Of a stretch of DNA of 34,246 nt, positions 7,815-15,766 are shown piece after piece. Under the pieces are notes generated by a model. That model did not search any database, was not told where the DNA came from, and was given only the letters and a program-made list of their open reading frames with translations. Origin of the DNA: an uncultured Bacteroidales bacterium (GTDB lineage: Bacteria; Bacteroidota; Bacteroidia; Bacteroidales; UBA3663); NCBI GenBank assembly GCA_905235375.1, contig CAJOLH010000064.1, forward strand, positions 1-34,246, in the 5' to 3' direction. Position 1 is the stretch's first letter. Each line of letters starts with the position of its first letter. Position numbers and translations under genes: made by a program.

Positions 7815-8585
7815 ATGCTACTGGCTGCACAACGCAGGGAGAAGATCGTCGCCATGCTTCGCGAAGACGGACATGTCAAGGTCAACAACCTGAGCAAACT
7901 ATTTAACGTCACCGAGGTCACCATCAGGCAAGACCTCGAGAAGTTGGAGGAAGAAGGTTCCTGCCAACGCGTGCATGGTGGAGCCATCCTGAACAATGCA
8001 GGAGCAAATGTAGGCGAGTTCCTGGTGCTCAATCAGGACAACCTCGCTGCAAAGACGGCTATTGCCCGCGAGGCTGTAAAGCGCATCAAGGATGGCGAGA
8101 CCATCATCCTTGACTCTGGATCAACGACTACAGAAATCGCTCGCCTCATCTCAGGATTTACCAACCTCACCGTCATCACCAATGCCATCAATATCGCCAT
8201 GATATTGGGCAAGGATCCAGGCATCAACCTGAATGTCACTGGAGGGGAATTCAAGTCTCCCACCCTTTCTCTCACCGGCCCCAAGGCAGCCGAATATTTC
8301 AAGGGGCTTCATGCCGACAAGGTCTTCCTCGCCACCGCCGGCATCAACGTCACCAATGGCCTCACTTATCCAAGCATGAGTGATCTGGTGGTCAAGAAGG
8401 CGATGATTGATGTCAGCGACCGTGTTTACCTTGTCGCCGACAGCACAAAAGTGGGCAAGAGCTCATTTGCTACCCTTGGCAAACTCTCAATGGTCGATAC
8501 CATCATTACCGACTCGAACATCTCGAAGGATGACGAGGCACTTTTCCGCAGTTACGACCTCAAATGCATCATTGCACAGCTATAA
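7815..8585 (+). CDS. DeoR/GlpR family transcriptional regulator
   Basis: This 256-residue protein has the classic DeoR layout. Residues 1-58 form a winged helix-turn-helix: QRREKIVAMLREDGHVKV, then TEVTIRQDLEKLEEEG and the signature RVHGGAI. The remainder is the DeoRC sensor domain, with LDSGSTTTEIA (about residue 98) and LVADSTKVGK (about 209) expected to bind a phosphorylated sugar. It is transcribed away from the transketolase-kinase-isomerase operon across a 327-nt region containing both promoters and possible operator repeats. The simplest reading is a repressor released by a sugar phosphate made in that pathway. An intrinsic terminator follows the gene. Confidence 0.92.
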   Translation: MLLAAQRREKIVAMLREDGHVKVNNLSKLFNVTEVTIRQDLEKLEEEGSCQRVHGGAILNNAGANVGEFLVLNQDNLAAKTAIAREAVKRIKDGETIILDSGSTTTEIARLISGFTNLTVITNAINIAMILGKDPGINLNVTGGEFKSPTLSLTGPKAAEYFKGLHADKVFLATAGINVTNGLTYPSMSDLVVKKAMIDVSDRVYLVADSTKVGKSSFATLGKLSMVDTIITDSNISKDDEALFRSYDLKCIIAQL

Positions 8586-8614
8586 AATTTAACACACACA
8601 TTTTTACACATCCC

Positions 8615-8652
8615 CGCGCCAAAAGTCGAACGAGACTTCTGGCGTGTTTTTT
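8615..8652 (+). terminator. Intrinsic terminator after the DeoR-type gene
   Basis: A 13-bp stem (8615-8627 with 8634-8646, one G-U pair and one A-C mismatch) and a 6-nt loop are followed directly by six T residues. It lies between the convergent regulator gene and the CotH-like gene. The minus-strand side lacks a U-tract, so it mainly serves the plus strand. Confidence 0.85.
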
Positions 8653-8663
8653 ATTGGGGCTGC

Positions 8664-10526
8664 TCATCGCATCTGCACGATCTTTCCATCCCTGACGGCA
8701 AAGCCGCGATAACCATTGCCCACGGGAATGCCCATCAGATTGTAGGCACGGGAGTCGTCAACACCAATCTCGGCTCGGCATTCGGTGATGCCCGACGGGT
8801 CGAACAACCCATAGACTTCGAGCTGACTCAACAGTATCTCCGTACGTCGCGGGAAATAGTCATCGAGGAGCTCCTGCTTGCGTACCAGCCAATGGTCGTT
8901 GCGCGTATAGGTTTCGCGGGTCTCACCCGTCGATTTGCGGTAGTCGCCCCAGCGTGCACTCTCACCAATGATGGCAAGGTCTATTTCTTGGGCCAAAGTC
9001 TCATACAGAGCCGCTGCACGTTCGGGTGTCAAGATGCCATCGGCAGTCAGATGCATCTCGATGCGCTGCTGCATCAATCGACGGAAGTCGGGGTTGTTCT
9101 TCAACACCTTCATCATCTGTGTCGGGTCGCCCTTCACGGCTGTCACCTTATTATATTCCACGTCCTTGAATGCCGTCTCGGCATCCCACACCAAGTAGCG
9201 GAAACCCGTCCCGGGATTGACACGACTGCGCAGGCAGCGCCAGTTGTTGTGGTCCCAGTCATCGTTGCCGATATACCAGTTGACGAGCATATAATCGCAG
9301 AAATTGGCAAGGTCGAGCAGACTTCGGTCGGTCAACTGCTGATAATAGCTATCCTGCTCCTTCGAACCCACCTTCATCACCGTCTTGTACATCTCCTCGT
9401 AGGCCTGACGATTTCCATCGATCATGTCGCTGACATCCACGACATCATAATCCTCGTCGATGCCTCCCAGATAGTCGCTGGCAAAATTATCGTTGATCTT
9501 TTCGCAAAGTTCATAGAGACCCCAATACAACCCATTGATATAAAGATGTACAAAACGGCGATGAGTGATAAGATTTCCCATGGCATGATGAGCCTCCTTG
9601 GCCCACGAGTCGAGGATATACTGCGCTTGGGTACGTTGGATGATGTTCTGCGGATACATGCTCGCGCTACCGTTCTTCAGCCAGGTGTAGTTGTAGCCGG
9701 CACGCAGAATCAGATGGTCGAAGTGTGTCACCGCATCCTCTTCCTCAAAGAGGTCGAACCTCAACTTCCCCACTCCATACTCCTTGCGGAACGACACGCG
9801 GAACGAATGCTTCGGCGTGTTCTGCGGATTACGGCTGTTGCCGCCGTGAAGCAGCAAGCCGCAATTGCGTTGGAATGCCTTGCTGATCTTCGGGTCATAA
9901 TACTCGATTGAAGCAGGACGTTCCCAGCCGTCGCCCAGTTTCGAAAGGTCCTTGCCCGTATGGACATAGATGCCTCCCGTCTCGGGATCTTCGGACTGAG
10001 AAAACAGATAGTCGATATTGGTGACGAGGCAGACAGTAGGTATTGAGAGCATGGCACTATCTATCAGCGGGCCGTATGTCTCGCCCAACGTAATCGTGGT
10101 GTCCATCGCATAGTCCGCCGCCCAATAACTGCTGGCATCCTTCTTGCTCCAGATGTTGGGATAACCTGCAGGCGAAGCAGGCTGGCGATAGACATCACAC
10201 AAGAAGATAAAGGTGCGGGTTGCTATGGGGCCTATCGAATCGTTTGCATCGATGCAGACTGCACTGACGGGTGTGGTGGTCTCGATTGTGATGGGCTCAA
10301 CATAACGCACGGCATTGGCACGCGTGGGGCGTGTGCCATCCAAGGTATAATATACATCGAAAACAGGCTCCGACGAGGCAAGCGACAAAGCGAAAGCCTC
10401 GTCGTGGAATGGTTGAGCGTCGCTGAACACGACTTCCTGTGCCTGCAATCCCCAAGTCAGGCAACCGATGAATAAAGATGATAATGTGTGCCGGTGTGTC
10501 AACTCTTTTCTAAGATTTCTGGACAA
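8664..10526 (-). CDS. CotH-kinase-like secreted protein with N-terminal chitobiase-C-like domain and sorting-like tail
   Basis: A 620-residue secreted protein. After a signal peptide (cleavage near residue 30) comes a small domain with YTLDGTRPT (60-68), typical of the chitobiase C-terminal/Fn3-associated fold. The CotH domain follows (about 215-560): HGGNSRNPQ, RRFVHLYINGLYWGLYEL (323-340) and LVWDAETAF (445-453), which supplies the catalytic-type Asp. The C-terminus (YNLMGIPVGNG...VRDGKIVQMR) resembles the tails of many secreted Prevotella proteins. CotH proteins are protein kinases or surface adhesins; in Bacteroidetes the role is usually unknown. It starts 7 nt after the GH5 gene, so the two form an operon and the role is probably linked to glycan attack. 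Confidence 0.85.
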   Translation of the reverse strand: MSRNLRKELTHRHTLSSLFIGCLTWGLQAQEVVFSDAQPFHDEAFALSLASSEPVFDVYYTLDGTRPTRANAVRYVEPITIETTTPVSAVCIDANDSIGPIATRTFIFLCDVYRQPASPAGYPNIWSKKDASSYWAADYAMDTTITLGETYGPLIDSAMLSIPTVCLVTNIDYLFSQSEDPETGGIYVHTGKDLSKLGDGWERPASIEYYDPKISKAFQRNCGLLLHGGNSRNPQNTPKHSFRVSFRKEYGVGKLRFDLFEEEDAVTHFDHLILRAGYNYTWLKNGSASMYPQNIIQRTQAQYILDSWAKEAHHAMGNLITHRRFVHLYINGLYWGLYELCEKINDNFASDYLGGIDEDYDVVDVSDMIDGNRQAYEEMYKTVMKVGSKEQDSYYQQLTDRSLLDLANFCDYMLVNWYIGNDDWDHNNWRCLRSRVNPGTGFRYLVWDAETAFKDVEYNKVTAVKGDPTQMMKVLKNNPDFRRLMQQRIEMHLTADGILTPERAAALYETLAQEIDLAIIGESARWGDYRKSTGETRETYTRNDHWLVRKQELLDDYFPRRTEILLSQLEVYGLFDPSGITECRAEIGVDDSRAYNLMGIPVGNGYRGFAVRDGKIVQMR

Positions 10527-10533
10527 ATGTCCT

Positions 10534-11781
10534 TTAGGGCTTCATTCCCATCGCCTTGATGTATCCCTCATTGGTCTGGCAATTCTCGAACTTGGCATTT
10601 TCGAGCAGCTCGTTCATCGCTGCCTTGGCAACGTCCTGTGCAACCTTATTGTCGCGAATCTTCTTGAACGAACCACGGTCAGCTGCAGCATACGCACGGA
10701 TGAGATCCCAGTTCTCGGGCATCTTGATCTGCTTCATGCAACTGGGGGCGTTCATCTTCTTGTAGGGCCAATAAGTCCAGCCAATATTCTGCGACTCCAT
10801 CACCCGGGTGAACGCGTGAATCCACTCGTAGGTATTTTCGCCAGTCTCTCCCATATACATCGGCAGGTTCACACTGTCACGGAACTGCACAAAGTCGGCA
10901 ATGGCCTGCACCGTGGTGTCGCACCAATAACGATGGCAGGTGTACATCATCTTGTCGTCGAACTTCGAATCCTTGAAGACCTTGAAGTTGCCGTTCCATT
11001 GTGCGCCGCCCAGCATCACAATGTGGTTCTGATCCACAGTGCGGATGGCTTTGGTGATGCGCTGGTAAACCGGTTCGAGCGCAGCATTGAGCTCTTCGAG
11101 TTTCTCAGCTTCATAGTGAGCAATGGGTTCGTTCAGCAGGTCATAGCCAATCACGATGGTGTCGTTGGCATAATGTGCGGCAATGCGTTGCCAGATGTCG
11201 CAGCAACGCTGCTGCTGCATCTCACTTTCCATGAGCCACGGATAGCCGTAGCTGTCGTCAATGTTGTCTCCCGTCTGACCGCCCGGCGCATCGTGCATAT
11301 CGAGGATGACTCGCAGGTTCTCGTTGCGACACCAGTTCACCACCCTGTCAAGCAAGCGGAATCCCTCCGTGCTGTCGTTGCTGCCCATATAATACTCGTC
11401 GGTGAAGAGCTTGTAGTGGAACGGGATGCGCAGGGTGTTCATGCCCGTCGAGGCGATGTAATGAATGTCTGCCTCGGTGATATAGTTTTCCTTGAACTGT
11501 TTCCAGAAATTGGCCGTAAACTCCTCGCCCGTCAGTTCGCAGAACATCTGATTGATGAGACGATAGGACGATGTTTCGCCGAAACGGAACATATAGCCTT
11601 CAGGATTGATCCAGTTGCCCAGATTGATTCCCCGGATGAAGAATTTCTCTCCATCGGGCGTCACGAGGTCATGCCCGCTCACAGTGATGAAACGTCCTTC
11701 AAAATCGTTCTGCACCGGCGCCTTGGGTGTGCAGGCTGCCAACGATACGATGGCGATGCCTAAGGTAATAACACTTTTCAT
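10534..11781 (-). CDS. Glycoside hydrolase family 5 lipoprotein (endo-glucanase/mannanase type)
   Basis: A 415-residue lipoprotein. The lipobox SLAAC puts the acylated Cys at residue 17, so the mature enzyme is probably membrane-anchored and may be surface-exposed. The (beta/alpha)8 GH5 domain starts at about residue 45 (FIRGINLGNW). DLLNEP gives the acid/base E218 and MGETGEN the nucleophile E312; DMHDAPGGQ and CHRYW are further GH5 landmarks. GH5 enzymes cleave beta-1,4-glucans, mannans or related polymers, and subfamily and substrate cannot be read off here. The gene has an unusually long upstream region: a clean promoter at 12499-12530 is about 700 nt from the ATG, with repeat modules A1 and B1 in between. 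The CotH gene follows 7 nt downstream. Confidence 0.93.
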   Translation of the reverse strand: MKSVITLGIAIVSLAACTPKAPVQNDFEGRFITVSGHDLVTPDGEKFFIRGINLGNWINPEGYMFRFGETSSYRLINQMFCELTGEEFTANFWKQFKENYITEADIHYIASTGMNTLRIPFHYKLFTDEYYMGSNDSTEGFRLLDRVVNWCRNENLRVILDMHDAPGGQTGDNIDDSYGYPWLMESEMQQQRCCDIWQRIAAHYANDTIVIGYDLLNEPIAHYEAEKLEELNAALEPVYQRITKAIRTVDQNHIVMLGGAQWNGNFKVFKDSKFDDKMMYTCHRYWCDTTVQAIADFVQFRDSVNLPMYMGETGENTYEWIHAFTRVMESQNIGWTYWPYKKMNAPSCMKQIKMPENWDLIRAYAAADRGSFKKIRDNKVAQDVAKAAMNELLENAKFENCQTNEGYIKAMGMKP

Positions 11782-11831
11782 GCTTTTAATCTCAATAATA
11801 AAAAACTTCTATATAACAACTATGTTTTAGG

Positions 11832-11969
11832 GGTCGCTTCGCTCAAAATTATAAGAAAATTGATTATAAAAATTATCAAAAGAAGTTAATCTAAAGCCGC
11901 GACCAATCTCGTCCCGTTTTTCTTATAATTTTTTGATTTAATTTTTCTATAATTTTGAGCTCTGCGACC
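11832..11969. repeat. Module B1: 138-bp MITE-like palindrome with terminal inverted repeats
   Basis: The element begins GGTCGCTTCGCTCAAAATTA and ends with the near reverse complement (3 mismatches in 21 bp). Its interior is AT-rich and itself partly palindromic, so the whole unit can fold into one long hairpin. A homologous copy lies at 18700-18839. No coding capacity and no convincing target-site duplication were found. It sits between the GH5 ATG and module A1, inside the predicted GH5 leader. Confidence 0.75.
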
Positions 11970-11978
11970 ACTTGTATC

Positions 11979-12506
11979 TTTTCGATCACGGATCACACGA
12001 ATCACACGGAATATCTGTTGACCCAAGGGGAGACCAGTGGTCATTGCTTCGCCGACCACTGGGCGGAAAGAACGGACTTTGCCCGTCCTCTTATCTCTGC
12101 GGAGTTTTTCTAATTTCTCTGCGGACTTATTCTTTTTTCTCTACGGACTTCAAGGACTTAATGGACTAACCCTGGAGTGCGCAAGCAAAAGTCCTTAAAG
12201 TCCCCAAAGTCCGTAGAGAAAACAACTCCTTAGCAACTCGCGGACTATCTCGGGAGTGCGCAAGCAAAAATCTGTGTGGATCTGTGCGAATCTGTGTGCC
12301 CTTTTCCGGACAATCATCCGTTGAATCCTCATGATCCGTGATCCAATCTTCGGACTTTTTCGGAATTACATCCATCGTATTTTAGGATTCCGAAAACAAC
12401 GAAAACATCGAAATCAACGAAAACTTTATTGTCTCAGTTTTTCGAGTTTTTAGATGTTATAATTCATTTTTGTTTTCGATATGTCGAAAAGTCCGCTGCA
12501 AAGATA
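11979..12506 (-). repeat. Module A1: promoter-bearing leader repeat upstream of GH5
   Basis: Read on the minus strand this unit starts with TATCTTTGCAGCG and a TTTTCGACATATCGAAAA stem-loop. An ACAATAAAGTTTTCGTTGA segment follows, then runs of CACAGATTCG-type 10-nt repeats, two copies of GCTTGCGCACTCC followed by TAGTCC, and the conserved 9-bp hairpin. It ends with repeated ATTCGTGTG/ATCCGTGATCG units. The same order of blocks occurs on the plus strand at 17459-17918. A1 is longer because it holds extra 9-nt GGACTTNNN repeats. No plausible protein is encoded. Confidence 0.8.
12034..12062. repeat. Conserved 9-bp hairpin (copy 1)
   Basis: CCAGTGGTC (12034-12042) and GACCACTGG (12054-12062) form a perfect 9-bp stem with an 11-nt loop. 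The same stem occurs at 17836-17864, and a variant with a swapped base pair at 30745-30773. Confidence 0.8.
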
Positions 12507-12530
12507 TAAATAATTTTGGCTCTCTCCAAA
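12499..12530 (-). promoter_or_regulatory. Promoter at the head of module A1, reading toward GH5
   Basis: Minus strand: -33 TTTG (12527-12530), 20-nt spacer, -7 TATCTTTG (12499-12506), a perfect Bacteroidetes promoter. It would produce a leader of about 700 nt through modules A1 and B1 before the GH5 ATG at 11781. The -7 box and the bases after it are conserved in module A2. Confidence 0.7.
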
Positions 12531-12570
12531 TCTTTGGCCCAAAAATGCTGTGAATGAGACCAATTTTGCC

Positions 12571-12610
12571 AAACAACGAAAAACGGGAGGGCGAAATCAT
12601 CGCTCTCCCG
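12571..12610 (-). terminator. Intrinsic terminator after the small secreted protein gene
   Basis: An 11-bp stem (12584-12594 with 12600-12610, one G-U pair) and 5-nt loop are followed on the minus strand by TTTTTCGTTGTTT. It lies 20 nt past the stop of the gene at 12631-13233 and separates that gene from the promoter of module A1. Confidence 0.85.
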
Positions 12611-12630
12611 CTAAATCCATAACCCGGTAT

Positions 12631-13233
12631 TTACTTGGTGAAATAGGTTTTCTTGCCGTTGATGAGATAGAAGTGACCTGCCTCTGGTGCAACAACCTTG
12701 CGTCCGCTCAGGTCGAACACCTGCTGGTGCTGCTGCGGAGCGTTCATTTCCTCAATACCTGTTATCGAAGAATCATAAACAGCATTCTCGATGATGTAGG
12801 TGATCTCCATGGGCATGCTGCCATACAAAAAACGGGTGGTGAGGCTGAGCGTATTGTCGCTATGGTTGTAGGTGGCGGTCAGCGAGGAACCGGTGATGAC
12901 TTTCTCGACATCGTCCACAACGATGGTCTCGCTATAGGTCTGCTCGTCGAAGACCACACTTCTCGTCTCCGTGTTGTAGGTGAAGGTAGCCCCATGGATG
13001 GTGAACGAAGGGAGTGTCATGTTCATTGCCGCATAGACCATCTTTGGCAAAGTGATGTCGGCATCGGTGGCTCCATTTACCTGAAGAAAAACAACGTCTG
13101 ACTCATTGTCCTGCCACGCATCCATAGATTCAACACCAAATCTGGAAGGACCGACAAAAGCCATTGGGCCATGCTGTGCAATGGCTGTGGCGCACAAAAC
13201 TGCACCTGCAAAAAGAGATAGAATTCGCTTCAT
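12631..13233 (-). CDS. Small secreted protein with C-terminal sorting-like tail, possible calycin-like domain
   Basis: A 200-residue protein with a signal peptide (MKRILSLFAGAVLCATAIAQ, cleavage near residue 20). The central region, about residues 25-155, is rich in alternating hydrophobic/polar beta strands and includes ITLPKMVYAAMNMTLPSF. It could be a beta-barrel of the calycin-like type common in Bacteroidales, but that match is weak. Residues 171-200 (VFDLSGRKVV...GHFYLINGKK) form the tail seen in many secreted Prevotella proteins, also present in the proteins at 8664-10526 and 22749-24509. The gene is monocistronic, with its own promoter and terminator. Function is unknown. Confidence 0.75.
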   Translation of the reverse strand: MKRILSLFAGAVLCATAIAQHGPMAFVGPSRFGVESMDAWQDNESDVVFLQVNGATDADITLPKMVYAAMNMTLPSFTIHGATFTYNTETRSVVFDEQTYSETIVVDDVEKVITGSSLTATYNHSDNTLSLTTRFLYGSMPMEITYIIENAVYDSSITGIEEMNAPQQHQQVFDLSGRKVVAPEAGHFYLINGKKTYFTK

Positions 13234-13324
13234 TGTTTTGTTGTTTTATTGAATAATTATAAATATTGTTTTTAATTCATTCGAGTTGGGATACAAAATA
13301 GGCCGTATCCTTGCTTTTCGGGTG

Positions 13325-13356
13325 CAAAGATACGGCTATTTTGCAAGTCGTGCAAT
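13325..13356 (-). promoter_or_regulatory. Promoter of the small secreted protein gene
   Basis: Minus strand -7 box TATCTTTG (13325-13332) with ATTG, a one-base variant of TTTG, 20 nt upstream (13353-13356). The leader to the ATG at 13233 would be about 85 nt. Confidence 0.6.
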
Positions 13357-13402
13357 CCTTATTTATGAGGAATCGAGTCCTCAAAAATGAGGATAAATCG
13401 CG

Positions 13403-13999
13403 TTAAGCCATCGGAGGCTTCAATTCACCGAGGTTCACAAAGCCGTTTACCACCGTATAGATAATGATGTCGGCAATGGAACGTGCGCCAAGTTTCTCCA
13501 TGATGTTTTTGCGGTGGGAGATGACTGTGGTTACGCTAATCTGCAACTGGTCGGCTATCTCCTTGTTGATATAACCTTTGCTGAGCAGCACCGCCACTTC
13601 GATTTCTCGTGCCGAAAGCACTTGTCCTCCTTGTCCCGAATGTTTCTCCATCAGATATCGCATTCCATGGCCCTTGCTCTGCAGTGTCATCATGTCGCGT
13701 ATCAGCGTAGCTTCACTCTGGCAGACGTTGAGCGTGAATACACCATTGATGCTCATGTCGCCCGCCACCAGCACAATACTCTTGTGCGGATTATTGCGGA
13801 AGAATTGGACGTGTTCGAAATAGATACGTGATGAAACAAAGAAGTGCTGAAAATCCTGGTTCTCCTGACTTAGGAGCACCTCGAACGATTCGCAGACCAC
13901 AACCTCTGCAAAAGGCGGCAAAAACCTGCCCAAAACCTGCTGAAGGCCCAGGCATGTCAGGATATTGTCGTCGATAATGGCAAAACGGATCGGGGGCAT
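13403..13999 (-). CDS. LuxR/NarL-type DNA-binding regulator with degenerate receiver domain
   Basis: A 198-residue protein. The C-terminal helix-turn-helix (about 128-190) is clear: LSAREIEVAVLLSKGYINKEIADQL followed by SVTTVISHRKNIMEKLGA, the LuxR/NarL signature. The N-terminus looks like a receiver domain, with D10-D11 after a beta strand (IRFAIIDDN). At the place of the phospho-accepting Asp the sequence is FFVSSRIYF (about 53-61), with no Asp. It is therefore probably not controlled by standard phosphorylation. The gene begins 45 nt after the carboxylesterase gene on the same strand and may be co-transcribed with it. Its targets are unknown. Confidence 0.85.
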   Translation of the reverse strand: MPPIRFAIIDDNILTCLGLQQVLGRFLPPFAEVVVCESFEVLLSQENQDFQHFFVSSRIYFEHVQFFRNNPHKSIVLVAGDMSINGVFTLNVCQSEATLIRDMMTLQSKGHGMRYLMEKHSGQGGQVLSAREIEVAVLLSKGYINKEIADQLQISVTTVISHRKNIMEKLGARSIADIIIYTVVNGFVNLGELKPPMA

Positions 14000-14007
14000 A
14001 TAACAAT

Positions 14008-14050
14008 TATTATTTGTTAATTGTTAATTATTAATTGAGATTTGTTATTT
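14008..14050. repeat. AT-rich spacer repeat between esterase and LuxR genes
   Basis: This contains TTGTTAATTATTAATTG, identical to the core at 4113-4129, and runs into the last codons (ATCAAATAA) of the esterase gene. It is a recurring simple spacer with no visible terminator. Confidence 0.5.
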
Positions 14051-15670
14051 GATTTCTGTCGGATGCTCTCTTCTCCAGTCGAAATACCTTGTCCACAATT
14101 CGAGCTGAGGCATGTTGGGCAGCTCAGTGACGTAAGCGCCATCGCGGAAGTACATCGTACTCTCGGTGCCTTGGCTATAGGCAGGCCAATAGGGAAGAAG
14201 GTCACCATTCGGGTCGCCCGTCTTGATGAAGTTCACCCAATACTGGTGAATAATCTTCGTCATGGCTGCATCCGACGGACTTTGCGGGCCTCCCCAGCCT
14301 CTACCTCGCTGCGGACCAAAGGTAAACGACAGCTCGAAGGCATGTGTGGAAATCTGCTTGCGCGTAATCTGCTGATTCATGCGGAAAGGATTGAACTTCA
14401 ACTGGTCGAAAAAGTACATATAGACCTTCCCCTGTCCATGCTGCGACTGCATATTGGCCCAAGCGTAGGTAGGCCAGGCAAAAGCAGCCTCGCGGAAGAT
14501 GTCAGAATGTGCATCGAAAGCCTCCTGCGCATTTGTGCCGGGATACATCCGCTTGAACTCATCGCGCCATTCGGGAGCAAACGACGTGCGCATCTCCTCT
14601 TCATACTGTGCCGTCGTGAACCCTCTCAGGAAGCCCGTGAACATCGATCCTTCGTCTGAATTTGTTCCCAACAGCACGTTCACGTCATTGAAGTTGCCTT
14701 GCTGGTACTGGACATAGGCATCGGTGCTAAGCACATAGTCATCGTAGCATGGCCACAAGGCTCCACCTGCGCTAAATGCCGCCGAATCGTTCAGGAAAAC
14801 CTCAGCCGGCAGCTTGCGGAGGTCCTTCAGTTTGGGGTTCTTCTTACCCGTGACACGCTGGATGTAGGCCATTCCGTATGCCTCCGAACCCTTAACATTG
14901 CGCACCGAGTTGTTGTCGATGCGCACGTTGTCCATTGGAACCATATTGCCACCACTCTCGCTGATGGCACTGCGGAAAAGGCCCTTGGCCAAAGGACTCT
15001 GACAGAGCATACCCACCGAGATGGCGCCTGCGCTCTCGCCCATGATGGTCACCTTGGCTGGGTCACCACCGAAGGCAGCAATGTTGTCATGCACCCACTG
15101 CAGCGCCATGATCTGGTCCAGCAGGCCGTAGTTGCCCGAAGTGGCATGACCCGTCTCCTTGAGGCTTTCCTGTGTCAGTTCGGGCAACGAAAGGAAGCCC
15201 ATGCAGTTCAGGCGATAGGTGATGCTCACAAACACGATGCCAGCCTTGGCAAAGTTGCTGCCATCGTTCCCATACGAGTTGCCCGACGAGAAACCTCCGC
15301 CATGTATCCAAACCAATACAGGCAATCGCTCGTCCTTCTGCTTTGCCGGAGTCAGGACGTTAAGATAAAGGCAGTCTTCGCTTATGGCAGGAGCCTCCTG
15401 TCCGGGCATTGCTTGTGCCCGCTGAATGCCCTGCACGGCAAAATGAGCAGCCTTCAGCGTCCCCTCCCATGCCTTGGCAGGGACGGGAGCCTTCCAACGC
15501 AGATTTCCCACGGGCGGTTCAGCAAACGGGATGCCCTTATAGTGTGCCATCCCATCCTCGATCACACCCTCAATCTCTCCTTGAGCCACAGTTGTGCGGA
15601 CGAGCTGTGCCTCAGTCTGAGCAGCGGCCAACAAAGCTATCGCTGCCAATACTATCGTCGATTTGCGCAT
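14045..15670 (-). CDS. Type-B carboxylesterase, secreted
   Basis: A 541-residue alpha/beta-hydrolase of the carboxylesterase type-B family, with a signal peptide (cleavage near residue 22). The catalytic triad can be read: S213 in GESAGA, E340 in NSDEG and H443 in STHAFE; HGGGFSSG (123-130) forms the oxyanion hole, and SEDCLYLNV (97-105) is the second family signature. Length is typical. It probably removes ester groups from a carbohydrate or other small ester in the periplasm or outside the cell; the natural substrate is not evident. It lies 96 nt downstream of the second fucose-isomerase-like gene, with a strong hairpin in the gap, and 45 nt upstream of the LuxR-type gene. Confidence 0.92.
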   Translation of the reverse strand: MRKSTIVLAAIALLAAAQTEAQLVRTTVAQGEIEGVIEDGMAHYKGIPFAEPPVGNLRWKAPVPAKAWEGTLKAAHFAVQGIQRAQAMPGQEAPAISEDCLYLNVLTPAKQKDERLPVLVWIHGGGFSSGNSYGNDGSNFAKAGIVFVSITYRLNCMGFLSLPELTQESLKETGHATSGNYGLLDQIMALQWVHDNIAAFGGDPAKVTIMGESAGAISVGMLCQSPLAKGLFRSAISESGGNMVPMDNVRIDNNSVRNVKGSEAYGMAYIQRVTGKKNPKLKDLRKLPAEVFLNDSAAFSAGGALWPCYDDYVLSTDAYVQYQQGNFNDVNVLLGTNSDEGSMFTGFLRGFTTAQYEEEMRTSFAPEWRDEFKRMYPGTNAQEAFDAHSDIFREAAFAWPTYAWANMQSQHGQGKVYMYFFDQLKFNPFRMNQQITRKQISTHAFELSFTFGPQRGRGWGGPQSPSDAAMTKIIHQYWVNFIKTGDPNGDLLPYWPAYSQGTESTMYFRDGAYVTELPNMPQLELWTRYFDWRREHPTEIK

Positions 15671-15710
15671 CTTGTTCTCTCGTTTGGTTCAACGTCAAAT
15701 TGTATGTGAA

Positions 15711-15747
15711 CGAAGGGCTGACGACCCATTCTGGCGCCAGCCCTTCG
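15711..15747 (-). terminator. Perfect 10-bp hairpin between isomerase and esterase genes
   Basis: CGAAGGGCTG (15711-15720) pairs perfectly with CAGCCCTTCG (15738-15747) around a 17-nt loop that overlaps the palindrome CTGGCGCCAG. There is no clear U-tract on the minus strand, so it may be a weak or factor-dependent terminator, or an mRNA-stabilising stem that lowers esterase expression relative to the isomerase. Confidence 0.5.
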
Positions 15748-15766
15748 ATTTGTTAGCTTGTATCGC

